Assembly (NCBI GenBank): GCA_026214975.1 | Contig: JAOBSW010000955.1 | Location: 186,001-250,000, forward strand | DNA length: 64,000 nt | DNA from: Gentiana macrophylla | Taxonomy: Eukaryota; Streptophyta; Magnoliopsida; Gentianales; Gentianaceae | Direction of reading: 5' to 3' | In this document: positions 1 through 10,395 of the stretch, in pieces | Layout: the number at the start of each line of letters is the position of its first letter | How positions within the stretch are numbered: position 1 is the stretch's first letter | The notes under the pieces: generated by a model | The model's input: only the letters and a program-made list of their open reading frames with translations | Told to the model about the DNA's origin: nothing | Databases searched by the model: none | Program-made: the position numbers and the translations under genes

Positions 1-719
1 CATTGTCCTTTCTGTATGTCAATGCCTTATATTTTTAGCCTTGATAATCCTTGATTTGAAAATCCGTCTGTTGGCTAATTAATATGGTGAATAATCCTTG
101 ATTTAATTCTTAATTCTTCCAAGATATATTCTCCTTGATTTTAGTGATCCGGATTTTATTCAAACGTCCAACATAAAATCCGTCCTTGATTGATTCTGCA
201 TTGAATGCTTGATCTTTCATAATATTCCTTATTTTCAATGTTCTGAATAAGATAAGAATTCTCTGCTGTTCTTTCACTACACTGTTGCTTGACCGGTTAA
301 GTGCTTCTGCTTACTTAGCTGTTGATCACAGTTATTCCTCACTCAGCTGGTAGAGTGTTTACTTCGCCGGTTCACTGCTTCCTTTCTTTCATTGATTTTC
401 CAAGAGTACTTGTATTTCACTGGTCTTTGATTTGTGTGAGATCAGTGCACACCATATTTGAAAAATGAGTATCATCACTTGTAATATAACTTAGACTTAT
501 CCAAGGTCATCACTGACTTTCATGGTTATAAGTTAGTCCATAAGTCTTCCTTCTTCTCTGCTGGTACTTGGTTGTCTTTACTTCACCGCTATTCTGTCTT
601 ACTTAGGCATCCTACCAACTAGTACAATACTTGTCTGACAAAACATATACAACATGTCAGACTCTAAGTAAAGACTTATACAGAGATTTCTAACTTATTT
701 CAGGCTTGCTATAACAGCT
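1..719. other. No recognisable gene
   Basis: No convincing reading frame on either strand. The stretch is T-rich on the plus strand and repeats short words such as GCTGGTA, CCGGTT and TGACTTTC, which resembles a decayed LTR or other retroelement non-coding DNA. No LTR end, primer-binding site or target-site duplication was found, so no element is assigned. Confidence 0.4.
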
Positions 720-1249
720 AGTATGGCCATCATAAAAACACATAAAATGTTCCTAACAAGAGCCCTTAAGCCTTTCCCAATCTGCACGCAGGCCAGTAAC
801 CTTCTTTTCTAGATTCACATGGATAGAAGAAGACTTAGCCATTCTTTTAAAAACATCCTGGCCAATCCAGGCCCCCTGCATCATGAAGGAACAAACATTA
901 GAAACATTCTCAAGTTGAAATACAAACTTCAGATGGAAAATATGAACTTACATATTCTGTGGCACCAAAGCCCGCTCCCATCAGTTCACTAGCGATCTGC
1001 TCTGATTCAGTAGTGGCATCTTCTCTTTCATGAGACCGATCTCGAGCCTTATCATAAAGGGTAGCAAATTTTCTTTTTTTCCTTGGGCCTTCCCTCTCGA
1101 GTGTTCACAGGAACCCAAACTCGACCTCTCTTTTTGGAGTTATCCATCTTCTCATTCTTGATTTCCCCCATAAGGATTTGGACCCCAACAGCATTTAGGG
1201 TAGTGCCCATAGATCAGGCTAGAGGAGGCCCCAGACATGTTGGCCTCTC

Positions 1250-1790
1250 CGTATCCTGGCTAAATATCCTCAGCCTCATCATCACCGGCACCAGCTAGTA
1301 TTGCAGCAAAGTTTTCCCCTACAACAAACAAAAACACGGTTAGACAAAAAACATAGAAAATAAAAGCCTAAGTAAAACATAAAGGGAAAGAAGAAGAAAA
1401 GTCTGACGGACATCTCTCTCCTCATCACTAAGGTCAACGTAAAGGTAAAGCCCAACATCTATTAACCGTGTAGCGATGATCAGGTCAGAGAAGAAGTCCT
1501 TGACGTCCACAGTGATGCACAACCTTTGGATACCTCTAAATAATTCCTCACTAACAGTGGGGCAGACGTACTTGAGTATTTGCTAATGATCGGAGGCCAT
1601 CTTCTCCAAGGCGGAAATTTTCCTCTTCAACTTCACTTTGCTGGCCGAAGACATAGCAAGCCTAGCAAAGTCCTCCTAGCCAATAAGGGGCCCCTGCATC
1701 AACAAGTCATCAAGTATGGGAAATCCTACCAAGTTACATACAAAGTACGATTGAAAAAGCGAGACCTGCGTATTCTATGGCCTTAAATCC
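1250..1790 (-). pseudogene. Degenerate coding relic with exon-like blocks, unknown family
   Basis: Three blocks on the minus strand read like protein. About 1740-1575 gives LDDLLMQGPLIG, a stop, then EDFARLAMSSASKVK. About 1560-1386 gives TVSEELFRGIQRLC followed by an acidic helical stretch ending SDEERDVRQ. About 1318-1262 gives ENFAAILAGAGDDEAED. Between the second and third blocks lies a pyrimidine-rich run ending TTTGTTGTAG (acceptor near 1320), which looks like an intron 3' end. Two in-frame stops (in LIG*EDF and SDH*QIL) show that the copy is dead. I do not recognise the family. A retroelement gag/ORF1 or a captured gene piece are both possible. The translation itself is direct; its meaning is inference. 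Confidence 0.4.
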
Positions 1791-1800
1791 AAACTCATCC

Positions 1801-2160
1801 AATTGTTGATCGGACAACTGATGTGAGAGGAAGCTATAAGCCTCAACTTGTTCTCGAGAACCATACCCTTTAGTGGGCAGGAAACACCTCGCTTTTCAAA
1901 AAACATTATGGTAGAAGATATGACGTGACTGTGCCACCTGGAATAGTTGACTACATCAACTCTGTTACGTCAAGGACCGAGCTCTGGCATGGCCAAGCCG
2001 AATAAGCCTATGAAGGATGAGACACCTAACTCATATATGACCAGACCTCAAGAGCTCAGATGGATCTGTATGTCCTTGAAAATACACCAGAACTGGATTA
2101 CTCAAACAGGTTCAAGTCAGGCTCAAGTGAATTATTGCATTAAGCCCGACTAGGATTGGC
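1801..2160. other. Non-coding stretch upstream of the minisatellite
   Basis: No supported gene. A segment near 1810-1880 (GACAACTGATG ... TGTTCTCGAGAACCAT) has a diverged second copy near 3139-3215 (GACAACTGATG ... TGTTCTCAAGAACCAT) in the same orientation, so the minisatellite is flanked by related non-coding sequence. Confidence 0.4.
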
Positions 2161-2410
2161 ACTTCAAGACCGACCTTAGCTCGGTGCCTCACGGCCGGCC
2201 TCATCTCGGCAACTCAAGACCGACCTCAGCTCGGCTCCTCAAGACCGACCTCAGCTCGGTACCTCAAGACCAACTTCGGCTCTGCACTTTAAGACCGACT
2301 TTGGCTCGGCACCTCAAGACCGACCTCAGCTCGGCACCTCAAGACCGACCTCAGCTCAGTGCCTCAATACCGACCTCAGCTCGGCACCTCAAGACCAACC
2401 TCAGCTTGGG
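2161..2410. repeat. 25-bp minisatellite, about ten units
   Basis: Tandem array with consensus CTCAAGACCGACCTCAGCTC plus GGCAC (25 bp). About ten units can be segmented by eye, with 0-5 changes each (for example CTCACGGCCGGCCTCATCTC and TTTAAGACCGACTTTGGCTC). Because 25 is not a multiple of three, the open frame across the array is a by-product and not evidence for a protein. Tat/Ogre-type plant gypsy elements are known to carry tandem arrays in their untranslated regions, so this may be the untranslated part of a decayed gypsy element. Confidence 0.9.
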
Positions 2411-3394
2411 ATCATATTTGGAGCTCACCTCTAAGTGAGTCTTCTTTAAATTATGGACTTACACTCTCAAGCATGACGCACTTATGCTAAATAAGCCTTT
2501 CGTTATCTCAGTAGATCGCTCTACAAAACAGTCACCTCAGCAAACGGTATATCAAGTCATTACAGCTTTATCCCATGACATTCACTTGCATGGTGAAAAG
2601 CTCAAAAAGTAAGAGGCCTTTGATGCGTCAAATCAGGCCGCCCTTCAGTTCCATAAAGAGCCTATGCAAATAGGTTCCTCGTCCCAGCCAGTCCGCCTCT
2701 TAATAAGCAGGACTAATCCAAGCATAATCGAGCCCACATCGCATTGTCACGATTTATGTCATTGGCCCATGCAAAGTGCATGAATCAGCAAAACAACTAG
2801 CTCGATACAAAATGCTGGGGGCTGGCATACCCGCCTCCAACCATGCCGTCCATCAACGACGCTTACAGGTGAAAAGCCCACCTCAGCTAGCCTGGCCAGA
2901 TCTCGGCTCTATGCTCTGTATATCTCAACTCGGCCACATCTTGGCTCCCAATGCTGCCAGTTCGGTCTCCTAGGTCTGGACCATTCTATAAGAACTCCGA
3001 TCTCTTGATCTCTAGACTTAGTCACGTCTTTTAGTCTCTACCGACCGTTGGAGGCCACCTTCTCCAGATCGCCAAACTTGTAAGTTTGAAGAAGAGAGAA
3101 ATCGGCAATTGAACTCTGACAACATGTTGAAAGCGATAGAGAGACAACTGATGTTCATTTGATACGACGAGGATTATAAACCCCAAATATGTTCTCAAGA
3201 ACCATCCCAATTCGAACAATATGGGACAAAAAGACCTCGATTCCCGCAGATGTTATGACAATGTCATAGCGGTAACACGGCTACATGGCGGAAAAGGCCA
3301 TTGTATAATTCTGCACGTCTAGATGACAGTGACTAAACTCCACTTATGAACAGATCTGACCTGACTACAAGAGCTCGGCTAGATCAGGAGGGCT
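2411..3394. other. Non-coding, probably decayed retroelement
   Basis: No supported ORF. Contains TE-like text (AAATGCTGGGGGCTGGCATA, 2811-2830) and the second copy of the 1810-1880 repeat. Around 3045-3110 it resembles the 1585-1640 region (GTTGGAGGCCACCTTCTCCA against ATCGGAGGCCATCTTCTCCA). This points to an old duplication of roughly 1.4 kb whose limits are unclear. Confidence 0.35.
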
Positions 3395-4045
3395 TATGAC
3401 GATATCGGATTTCACCGCACCACCTATCACGCACACAACACCCCAAAATAGAAATATTAAAGGACCCAAGATTCTAACCCTAAGGGCCAGGAGCCCAAGT
3501 ATAGGCCTAAAGGCCGATCTCCGCCCTCATGAGGTAAATTAACCAGGTCGTTACACAGTCCACCACAGGTCGGTCAAGACGAAGTAAAGGTCGACCTGCG
3601 TAGCTCAGTCGTCTTGACCTTTGCCGCTCGCCGCAAGTCGGATAGGTGCATATAATAAGAGTAATTATAAATACGTGTTTGGCAGAATAATTATGGAAAG
3701 AATCCTAAGACATTAAGGCTCTGATCTTTATCATTTAAATCTAATACTTTAATAACATAGTTATCTCCTACAATCAAAGAGACAAGATCGTAATTATATC
3801 TTCTTTAGGGAACATAAAATCAGAGTCCAACAACGACCCGGCCCACGAAGTCCTAGAGAACAAGCCCCTTTATATAAAAAATCGCTAAGGAACTACGGAG
3901 ACTTGATTCCTGAACAATAACAGGATACGTAGGCACCCTGGAGGAATTCTCAGGCTTAGTCTAAACTCCCCCCTAAAAACTATCCCTCGTTCATATTGTT
4001 CATGATTGTCTTCCTTAATACAATTGCCCCTTGTTAAAACGGCCA
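3395..4045 (+). repeat. LTR-like segment, plus orientation
   Basis: Homologous along about 650 bp to the reverse complement of 5130-5775. Shared landmarks in order are GGATTTCACC, CACGCACACAACACC, ATGGAAAGAATCCTAAG, a TATA box (CTTTATATAAAA, 3869-3880), GGATACGTAGGCA and AGTCTAAA. The TATA box followed by a transcribed-end-like region is the layout of an LTR. The first 45 bp also read as a short peptide tail (GFHRTTYHAHNTPK then stop) matching the tail of the ORF that ends at 5704, so this copy includes the end of an ORF followed by a 3' region. No target-site duplication was found. Confidence 0.6.
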
Positions 4046-4263
4046 AGATTTTATACCGACGAATTATGTTTAGTCATTTTTCTTTAATCTACTTGTGGAT
4101 ATCTCAATTTTATTGTCTGCTTTCTTCAATCATTGAAATAAAATCCTATCACTATTTTATGTAATATTCTTTAAAGATGGAAATCCTTTTCACATCTCAT
4201 CAAACTCTTTCTGTTCTTTTTCCACTTCATATGTTTAGAAGAGTTCTTCTTCTTTAGCAATAA

Positions 4264-4604
4264 GGTTCTGTTTGTTTTGGGTTAAAATTTATTTTGGAGA
4301 TTTTGTATATGTTAGTGGATAATAAAATATAATAAAAATGATTGAAGTATTGATTAGAAAGTTAGAATGTTTTTTTGAAATTTTTATTGATAAAGAAATA
4401 TTTGGGGTGAGAAATTAAAATTAAGGATTGCAATGAATAAAATAATGGTAAAAATGTAATAAAGTAGATAAAGTGAAATAGTGAAAGATAATTTAATATT
4501 TTTTATTTGTAGTTGAAATAATTATTGATGAGAGAATTATAAAAAATAATTGATAAAGTGATATAAAAAAACTCCAAAAAATTTCAACTAAAACAAACAC
4601 AAGC
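4264..4604. mobile_element. Tourist-like MITE, copy 1
   Basis: About 341 bp, very AT-rich and non-coding. The ends are imperfect inverted repeats: GGTTCTGTTTGTTTTGG on the left and, on the reverse strand at the right, GCTTGTGTTTGTTTT. It is flanked by TAA on the left and TTAA on the right, in keeping with the three-base TTA/TAA target of PIF/Harbinger. A second copy lies at 40984-41318 with matching interior text (AAAATGATTGAAGTA, AATAAAGTTGATAAAGTGAAAT-like, TTTATTTGTAGTTGAA). Assignment to Tourist/Harbinger rests on the TIR style and target; hAT or Mutator TSD lengths do not fit. Confidence 0.75.
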
Positions 4605-5000
4605 TTAAAGTTTCCTTCTCTTCCTTCTTCTTCCATACTCTATAAAAATCAAATTTTGCACACCAGTTATGAATTAGCTTCCAATCATCCAATACACTCA
4701 CATCACTAAATCCAATATAGCCTCTATGTAATGTTATCTTATTGAATTCCTCAAGAATATTTTCAGCATTTGGAAGTTTGTGGACAACTCTGCTTCTCTT
4801 CTCAACTAATCTTGGATATTCATTATCCATGACTAATTGCCATGCTTTTGTAACAGGCTTTCCTTTATACAGCTATTCATGTCTCACAAGTCTGAATTCA
4901 AGCCATTTAGTTTTGTTTTAATTTTGCTGATATCAAGTGTTGGTATTGTTCCAACTGCTTGTCCTTTAGTCTGTGAGCTGGACTGAGTTTGATCATATTT
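4605..5000 (-). pseudogene. Broken ORF fragment, unknown family
   Basis: The minus strand from about 4830 down to the MITE border reads as a normal-looking protein stretch (NEYPRLVEKRSRVVHKLP, then LHRGYIGFSDVSVLDDW and IHNWCAKFDFYRVWKK). Upstream (5000-4860) another frame gives a QSSSQTKGQAVGTIPTLDI-like piece. The apparent C-terminus runs into MITE copy 1, so the MITE truncates it. No family recognised; an uncharacterised retroelement-associated ORF is the most likely source given the context. Confidence 0.4.
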
Positions 5001-5129
5001 CTTTTCTAGACTTCTTGAGTTCTTAAAGTCTTCATTTCAAACTTATGTTCAGGTCTGCGGTGATGATCGTGACTTCAAGGCTCATCATCTAACGATACAA
5101 AATTCGTCGGGTATAAAATATGGACTGCT

Positions 5130-5775
5130 GAATCTAGTGGTAATTGGATTAAGGATGAGAACAAGAGAGATATGAATGGGGGGAGGATTTTTTGGGGTGA
5201 TTTAGACTGAGCCTGGGAAATTCCCAAGTTGCCTACGTATCCAAAACTTGTATTAGAATCAATTATTGCGTAGTTCTTATGAACGTTTATATAGGATGCA
5301 TTTATGCCCTAGGCCTTCATGGGCCGTGTCAATTGTGGACTCTATTTTTTTGTCTAGCAAGAAGCATTAAACCGCGTCTATCCTTTGATTGTAAGAGATA
5401 ATCTCGATATTTAAATATCGGATATAGCTGATAAGGATCAGAGTCTTAATAGCTTAGGATTCTTTCCATACATATCTTGATAAATAAATATTTATCGTTT
5501 ATGCGCTCTAACCGACCTGCGATGAGCGACTGAAGTCCGAACGACCTAGAGGCGCATGTCTGCCTCCATTTTGTCCTGACCAACCTACGGTGGACTGAGA
5601 GACGACCTGACTAGCCTTTTCCCTGGTGGGTGGAGATCATTCTTTAGACTTATACTATGACTCGTGGCCCTTAATATTAGGATCGTCGGTCTACTTGTAG
5701 TATTTATTGGGTGTTGTGTGCATGACATGTGGAGTGGTGAAATCCGACCTTGTCATCATCTTTGCCTTGATCATC
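5130..5775 (-). repeat. LTR-like segment, minus orientation
   Basis: Reverse-complement partner of 3395-4045, with the same landmarks in the same order. Its TATA box reads TATATAAA on the minus strand (5286-5293). On the minus strand an ORF tail ends at 5704-5706 and a TGTCATGCACACAACACC word (possible LTR start) overlaps it. The copia element at 5781 inserted only a few bases beyond the homologous part. Confidence 0.6.
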
Positions 5776-5780
5776 ATGTT
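5704..5780 (-). pseudogene. 3' end of the ORF interrupted by the copia element
   Basis: If the element at 5781-10860 and one copy of its ATGTT target duplication are removed, the minus-strand ORF coming from 11100 to 10866 continues here without a frame change. It ends with a lysine/aspartate-rich tail, GFHHSTCHAHNTQ and a TAA stop at 5704-5706. The tail is conserved in the related segment at about 3395-3445 (GFHRTTYHAHNTPK, stop), which supports this frame having once been real coding sequence. Confidence 0.55.
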
Positions 5781-6212
5781 TGTTATTACGGATCGATCAA
5801 GAAGTGATGGTTATTGTGAGTAAAGACAAGAAATTAACAAGTAAACAAACACAAAAACAAGAGCACAGATTTAATGTGGACAAACGAGGATTATTTTATT
5901 ATCAGGAGAAAGTTACAATTACATGCAATTCCATCTGGTATTTATAGCGTTGGGAATTAAACTCTAACCGACTAAACAGTCAACCAGTAAATGACTAAAA
6001 TACACAAAAGTAACTTCACCAAAACGGAAAAAAATGCAGACGTGTTCTCCAAGTAACGCTGAGAATTAACATCAGCAACCCAAGCATCAGTAGGTTGATC
6101 ACCCGGCTGATGACATAACTGAACACCAAACTTCAGCAGACTGCCCAACACTCTGCTGACCAATTCACAGTTTCCATACAGATTCAAAAGCATAGTTTAC
6201 GTCCCCATTACA
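5781..6212 (-). repeat. 3' LTR of copia element
   Basis: 432 bp, TGTTATTACGG to CCCCATTACA on the plus strand. Aligns with 10396-10860. It lacks about 34 bp present in the other LTR after the GATTTAA word (the right LTR has CGTTGTTTCCGGCAATGTGC there), and there are scattered substitutions, so the insertion is not recent. Confidence 0.93.
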
Positions 6213-6225
6213 AATTTCCACCTTG
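6213..6225 (-). other. Polypurine tract of copia element
   Basis: On the minus strand CAAGGTGGAAATT lies directly next to the 3' LTR (TGTAATGG). Purine-rich and in the correct place for plus-strand DNA priming. Confidence 0.7.
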
Positions 6226-6460
6226 ACTTCAACTTAATGCAACCTGGCCAGATGCACAACCAAGTGCAAGATTTCCACATTGTCTTAAGATTTGATACCT
6301 CGGCAAAGCCCCCACTTCAACTGAGTATTCCTAGATTCAAATTAACAGCTTTGGATATTTACCAAGTCCATACACAACTGAAACTTGCCCTTTTTAACTG
6401 GTGTAGTGAACATATCATCAAGATTGACATCAGTGCTAATCTTTTCCACTTTAACCCTCC

Positions 6461-6904
6461 TCACATTTCTCTGAAAATGGTACCTAAGATCAATGTGCTT
6501 GGTTCCCTCATGATTAACCGATCCTTAGCCAAACATATTGCACTAAGACTGTCACAATACACCTTGTCTTGATCTTGATGCAGACTCAAATAATTGACTA
6601 GGCCCTTTAACCAGATTGCCTCCTTTGCTGCTTTTGTCTGTGCCATGTATTCAGCTTCAGTGGTAGATAATGTCATTGTGCCTTGTAAAGTTTCCTTCCA
6701 ACTTACCATTGATCCACCCAAAGTAAACACATACCCAGTCAGAGATCTCTTATTGTCCACATCAGTAACATAATCAGAATCACAATACCCTGTGACAAAA
6801 CATTGAGTACCACCTCTATAAATGAGTCCAATATCCGATGTACCCATAAGGTATCTGAATATCCTTTTCACTGCCTTCCAGTTTTCATTTCCAGGTTGAG
6901 CCAC
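6461..6904 (-). pseudogene. copia RNase H domain (fragment)
   Basis: Minus-strand reading frame covering most of the copia RNase H region. It opens with NWKAVKRIFRYLMGTSDIGL, followed by YCDSDYVTDVDNKRSLTGY, VSWKETLQ and LSTTEAEYMA, then VYCDSLSAICLAKD. These are the standard copia RNase H landmarks, including the conserved aspartates in CDSD and CDS and the glutamate in TEAEY. It normally degrades the RNA strand of the RNA:DNA hybrid during reverse transcription. The tail after LAKDRL is altered, so the C-terminal HIDIRYH-type motif is lost. Confidence 0.9.
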
Positions 6905-7188
6905 AAACCTGCTGCAACACTGAATGCCTGAGCCAAATCAGGCCTAGTATAAACCATGGCATACTTTATTAAACTGCTCACTGCACTAGCATATGTAACC
7001 CTTGACATGTATTCTTCATCTTCAGCTTACTGTGGAGCAAACACAGCAGACAAATGTATATTTGGTGCTATAGGAGTATCTATATGTTTGGCTACTGACA
7101 TGACAAACTTGGATACTACCTTTTTCAATATATCACTGCTGAGACAAGAACCGCTTCCCTTGCTTCCTATCTCTATAGATCTCCAACC

Positions 7189-7900
7189 TCAGAATTTCTT
7201 TGCATTTCCCAAATCCTTCATCTCAAATTCAGCCTTGAGAAAATTCTTTGGATCTTGAATGTCAGACTTATTCAGAGCAGCTATCAGCATATCATCCACA
7301 TATAGAACCATATGGATTATTGAACCATCCTTCAGCTTGTTGTGATAAACATAACAATCATATGGACTCCAGCTATAACCCTGCTGAATCATATAACTGC
7401 CAAACTTCATATACCACTTCCATGGGGCCTGTTAAGTCCATACAAGGACTTCTTAAACTTGTAAACAAATCATTCCTTTCCAGGAACTCGGAAACCCACT
7501 GGCTGAGTTTTATATATTTCCTTATCTACATCTCCATGTAGAAAGCTGTCTTCAAATCCAGTTGTTCATGTTCAAGATTCTGATGTGCCACTAGTGCTAA
7601 TAGCACACTGATTGAATTATGTCTAACCACTGGTGAGAATATCTCTTTAGAGTATACCCCCTCTTGCTGACTGAATCATCTTGCAACCTAATGTGCCTTA
7701 TATCTTATGGCCTCAGCAGATGTCATTCCTTCATTTTTCTTGAAGATTCATTTGTAGCTGACCACCCTTCTATCATGTGGTTATTTGACTAGATCCCGAG
7801 TCTCATTCGTTTGAAGTGACTCCATTTCTTCTCCCATGGCAGCAAGCCATTGAGATGCCTCTGAACATGTCACTGCCTCCGTGTAAGTGTTTGGTTCAAA
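7189..7900 (-). pseudogene. copia reverse transcriptase (broken)
   Basis: The best preserved frame (7410-7189) holds the catalytic motif as MVLYVDDMLIAA. Upstream in another frame (about 7480-7420) lies KFKKSLYGLNRPHGKWY, the copia YGLKQSPRQWY-like block. Stops and frameshifts separate these pieces, and further decayed sequence runs to about 7900. It is the remnant of an RNA-directed DNA polymerase of the RVT_2 family lying between integrase and RNase H. Confidence 0.88.
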
Positions 7901-8176
7901 ATCATCCACTTCTTCAGCTACCTACAGTGCATATCCAATAATGTCTTCCTCAAACCCATACCTTTTGGAAGGTCTAATGTTGGTCCTTCTAGCCCTTGTG
8001 AGAGCTGTACCCTGCTGACCAACATCAGCTGTTTGAGTTTCTGCTGACCCTTGTGCAACAGACTGGTTTGGATATAGTTTATGACCTTCTGGATGTTGAC
8101 CATCCTTTGTTGAGCTTTGAAGTTCAACAGATTCCATTTGAAGCTCCACCTATTTGTCAACCCTCTCAGTCTTAGA

Positions 8177-9130
8177 TCAATTTTCAGATTTAGATGTGGC
8201 CGTCACAGATGAGTTATGCCTAGAGTTTTCATCAAAAACGACAATCCTGCTTAGTACAACCATATTTTCAGCTGATGACCAAATTCTATACCCCTTAACT
8301 CCATCATCATATCCTACAAATACTCCCTTATTGGCTCTTGGTTCTATTTTACCTTCACCAACACGAATAATCAGCAGGCTTTCCTGACAAAACCTCAAGT
8401 GGTGTTTTGAGTTTGATCCTAGTGTGAGGCCCTTTATTGATTAAGTAGCAGGCTGTACGAATAGCCTCTACCCAAAATCTACTTGCCAGCCCAAAATTAG
8501 AGAGCATGAACCGTACCCTCTCCAGAAGAGTTTGATTCATTCTTTCCGCAACACCTTTCTACTATGGAGTATCTCTTACAGTATGGTGCCTACAAATGTG
8601 TTCGTTATTGCAGAATTCATCAAAATCAGACCAACATATTCTAATCAATTATCAGTTCTAAGTCTCTTGATCTTCTTCCCAGTTTGATTTTCAACCAAAG
8701 CCTTCCACTATTTGAAGTGCTTGAATGCTTCACTCTTGTGCTTCATCATAATTACCTAAACCATCCTTGAATAAACATTTATAAGAGACACCAAATACCT
8801 ATGACCACCAAGTGACTCCACCCTTGAATACCCCCGACAATCAGAATGAACATAATCAAGTGTCTCTTTTGTGATGTGGATTTCTTTGGGGAACTTGTTC
8901 TTGTGTAACTTCTTAAACACACAGTGTTCACGAAATTCCAGCTCCTTGACCTTATATCCCCCAAGTAGATCAGACTTAGACAGAATTTGCATCCCTCTTT
9001 CACCCATATGACCCAATCTCATATGCCACAACTTAGTCGGCCAGACAGGTGAACCTCGATGATACACATCAGTGAGAACCTATCTGAGAGAGACCCTTAT
9101 AATTTATACAATTTCCCCTGGCTGATACCC
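8177..9130 (-). pseudogene. copia integrase with GAG-pre-integrase zinc domain (broken)
   Basis: Minus strand. About 9067-8900 contains LWHMRLGHMGERGMQILSK and then EHCVFKKLHKNKF, the HHCC-type N-terminal zinc domain with its second cysteine pair partly lost. The first catalytic aspartate follows in YVHSDCRGYS. LRTDN then a stop then LEYVG (near 8650) holds the second aspartate, and KGVAERMNQTLLERVRFML holds the catalytic glutamate. After that LINKGPHTRIKLKTPLEVL and GVFVGYDDGVKGYRIW are the usual copia integrase C-terminal words. Several stops replace conserved residues, including the glutamines before the glutamate motif. Confidence 0.9.
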
Positions 9131-9192
9131 TTCAAAATCACCACAGAATCCTTATAGACATTCACCACTCCACCTTCACCCCTAAACTTGAA

Positions 9193-9440
9193 TCATTTGC
9201 TATCTAGAAGACTAAGTGATGTCAAATTCTTGGTCATCCGTGGAACATGTCTAACCTTTTTCAGTGTGTATAATTTACTATCGTGTGTCCTTAGTTGAAC
9301 TGATCCAATCCCAACTATATTGTAGACCTTGCTGTTAGCCATAGCAATTTGGCCTCCATCCACCTGCTGATAAATTGAAAACAACTACCTATTAAGACAC
9401 ACCTAGTAAGATGCCCCAGTGTCCAGAATCCACACATCCC
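9193..9440 (-). pseudogene. copia aspartic protease (broken)
   Basis: The active-site motif reads WILDTGAS on the minus strand at about 9431-9405, followed at once by a stop. A separate open piece (9384-9193) carries the flap and C-terminal half with TLKKVRHVPRMTKNLTSLS, which matches the copia protease end (KDVLYVPNLKKNLISVS type). It would cut the gag-pol polyprotein. Confidence 0.85.
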
Positions 9441-9539
9441 TGTTGCATGGTGACTCTGAGACTGCTAAGGCCAGATCTTCTTCAGAGTTGGTGTCTTGTT
9501 CTGCCAATGCAACAGTACCCTGTTGAGTACCATGTTGCT

Positions 9540-10260
9540 TCTTTCTCTTTGGACATTCATTTTTCCAATGACCCCGCTCCTTGCAGTAATTACATATATC
9601 CTAAGCTTTAGGACCCTTGGTACCCTTCTTGGTTTCTTATTTCAAGGATTACTTGATCTTCTGCTGACCCCACTGGCCACCAACCCAACAGACTGATTGT
9701 CTGTACCAGAACCAGATGCCTTATGGTGTAGCACTCGAGCATGGAGTAATGATCTTATATCCTCCAATGATACTGAGTTCTTCCTAACAATAAAGGACTG
9801 CACAAAGTTCTCATATAATGCAGACAATGAAACAAGTAGGATCAATGTTGCATCCTCATCTTCAATCTCCACATCGATATTCCTTAGGTCAAGAAATATT
9901 GTGTTCACCTGATTTAGATGATCCCTCGGCTGAGTACCCTCATGCTTCCTTAAACTAAACAGATGTTGTTTCAATAACAAATTGTTGGTTAGAGACTTTG
10001 TCATGTACAAACTCTCAAGCTTAAACCACAGGTTCTCTGTGGTGTTCTCTTCAGCAACCTCTGTGATAATATCATCTAACGAGCACAATATAATTGTTGA
10101 ATGCGCTTTCTCCTCCAGACTTGATTTCTCAACAGTACTTCCTTCTGTGTATTTAGACAGAGGACCCCATAATCCCGGTTGTTTCAACAAAGCACGCATC
10201 TTGATCTACCATAGACTGTAACTATTCCTTCTTGTAAACTTGTCCATCTTGACGTTTAAA
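9540..10260 (-). pseudogene. copia gag (UBN2-type) with zinc knuckle
   Basis: The longest frame (10199-9642) has the UBN2 signature in order: NLWFKLESLYMTKSLTNNL, LKQHLFSLRKHEGT, HLNQVNTIFLDLRNIDVEIE, LVSLSALYENFV. Downstream in another frame (about 9593-9545) an intact CCHC knuckle reads CNYCKERGHWKNEC (C-x2-C-x4-H-x4-C). Gag forms the virus-like particle and the knuckle binds RNA. The region between them (9640-9600) is frame-shifted. Confidence 0.88.
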
Positions 10261-10380
10261 GCATACTTCTTTGCTCACCAAAAAAGCTTGTGTAGATCCC
10301 AAATCCTAGTGTCAATTATGACCTTAGTGCCAATCTACCTTGCTTCAAACATATAAACAGGTTTTTTGAGGAACCTGGAT

Positions 10381-10392
10381 GCTCTGATACCA
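10381..10392 (-). other. Primer-binding site, initiator tRNA-Met type
   Basis: TGGTATCAGAGC on the minus strand, three bases from the 5' LTR edge. It is complementary to the 3' end of plant initiator tRNA-Met, the usual primer for plant copia elements. Confidence 0.9.
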
Positions 10393-10395
10393 GTT

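Noticed and set aside
2161..2410. Regular repeats considered as a CRISPR array
   Set aside because: Units are contiguous with no unique spacers and the setting is a plant genome.
2184..2438. 84-codon plus-strand frame with repeated peptide
   Set aside because: It is the translation of the 25-bp minisatellite. A 25-bp period shifts frame each unit and the frame has no independent support.
6237..6572. 111-codon plus-strand frame
   Set aside because: Lies opposite the RNase H region of the minus-strand copia element and shows no motif.
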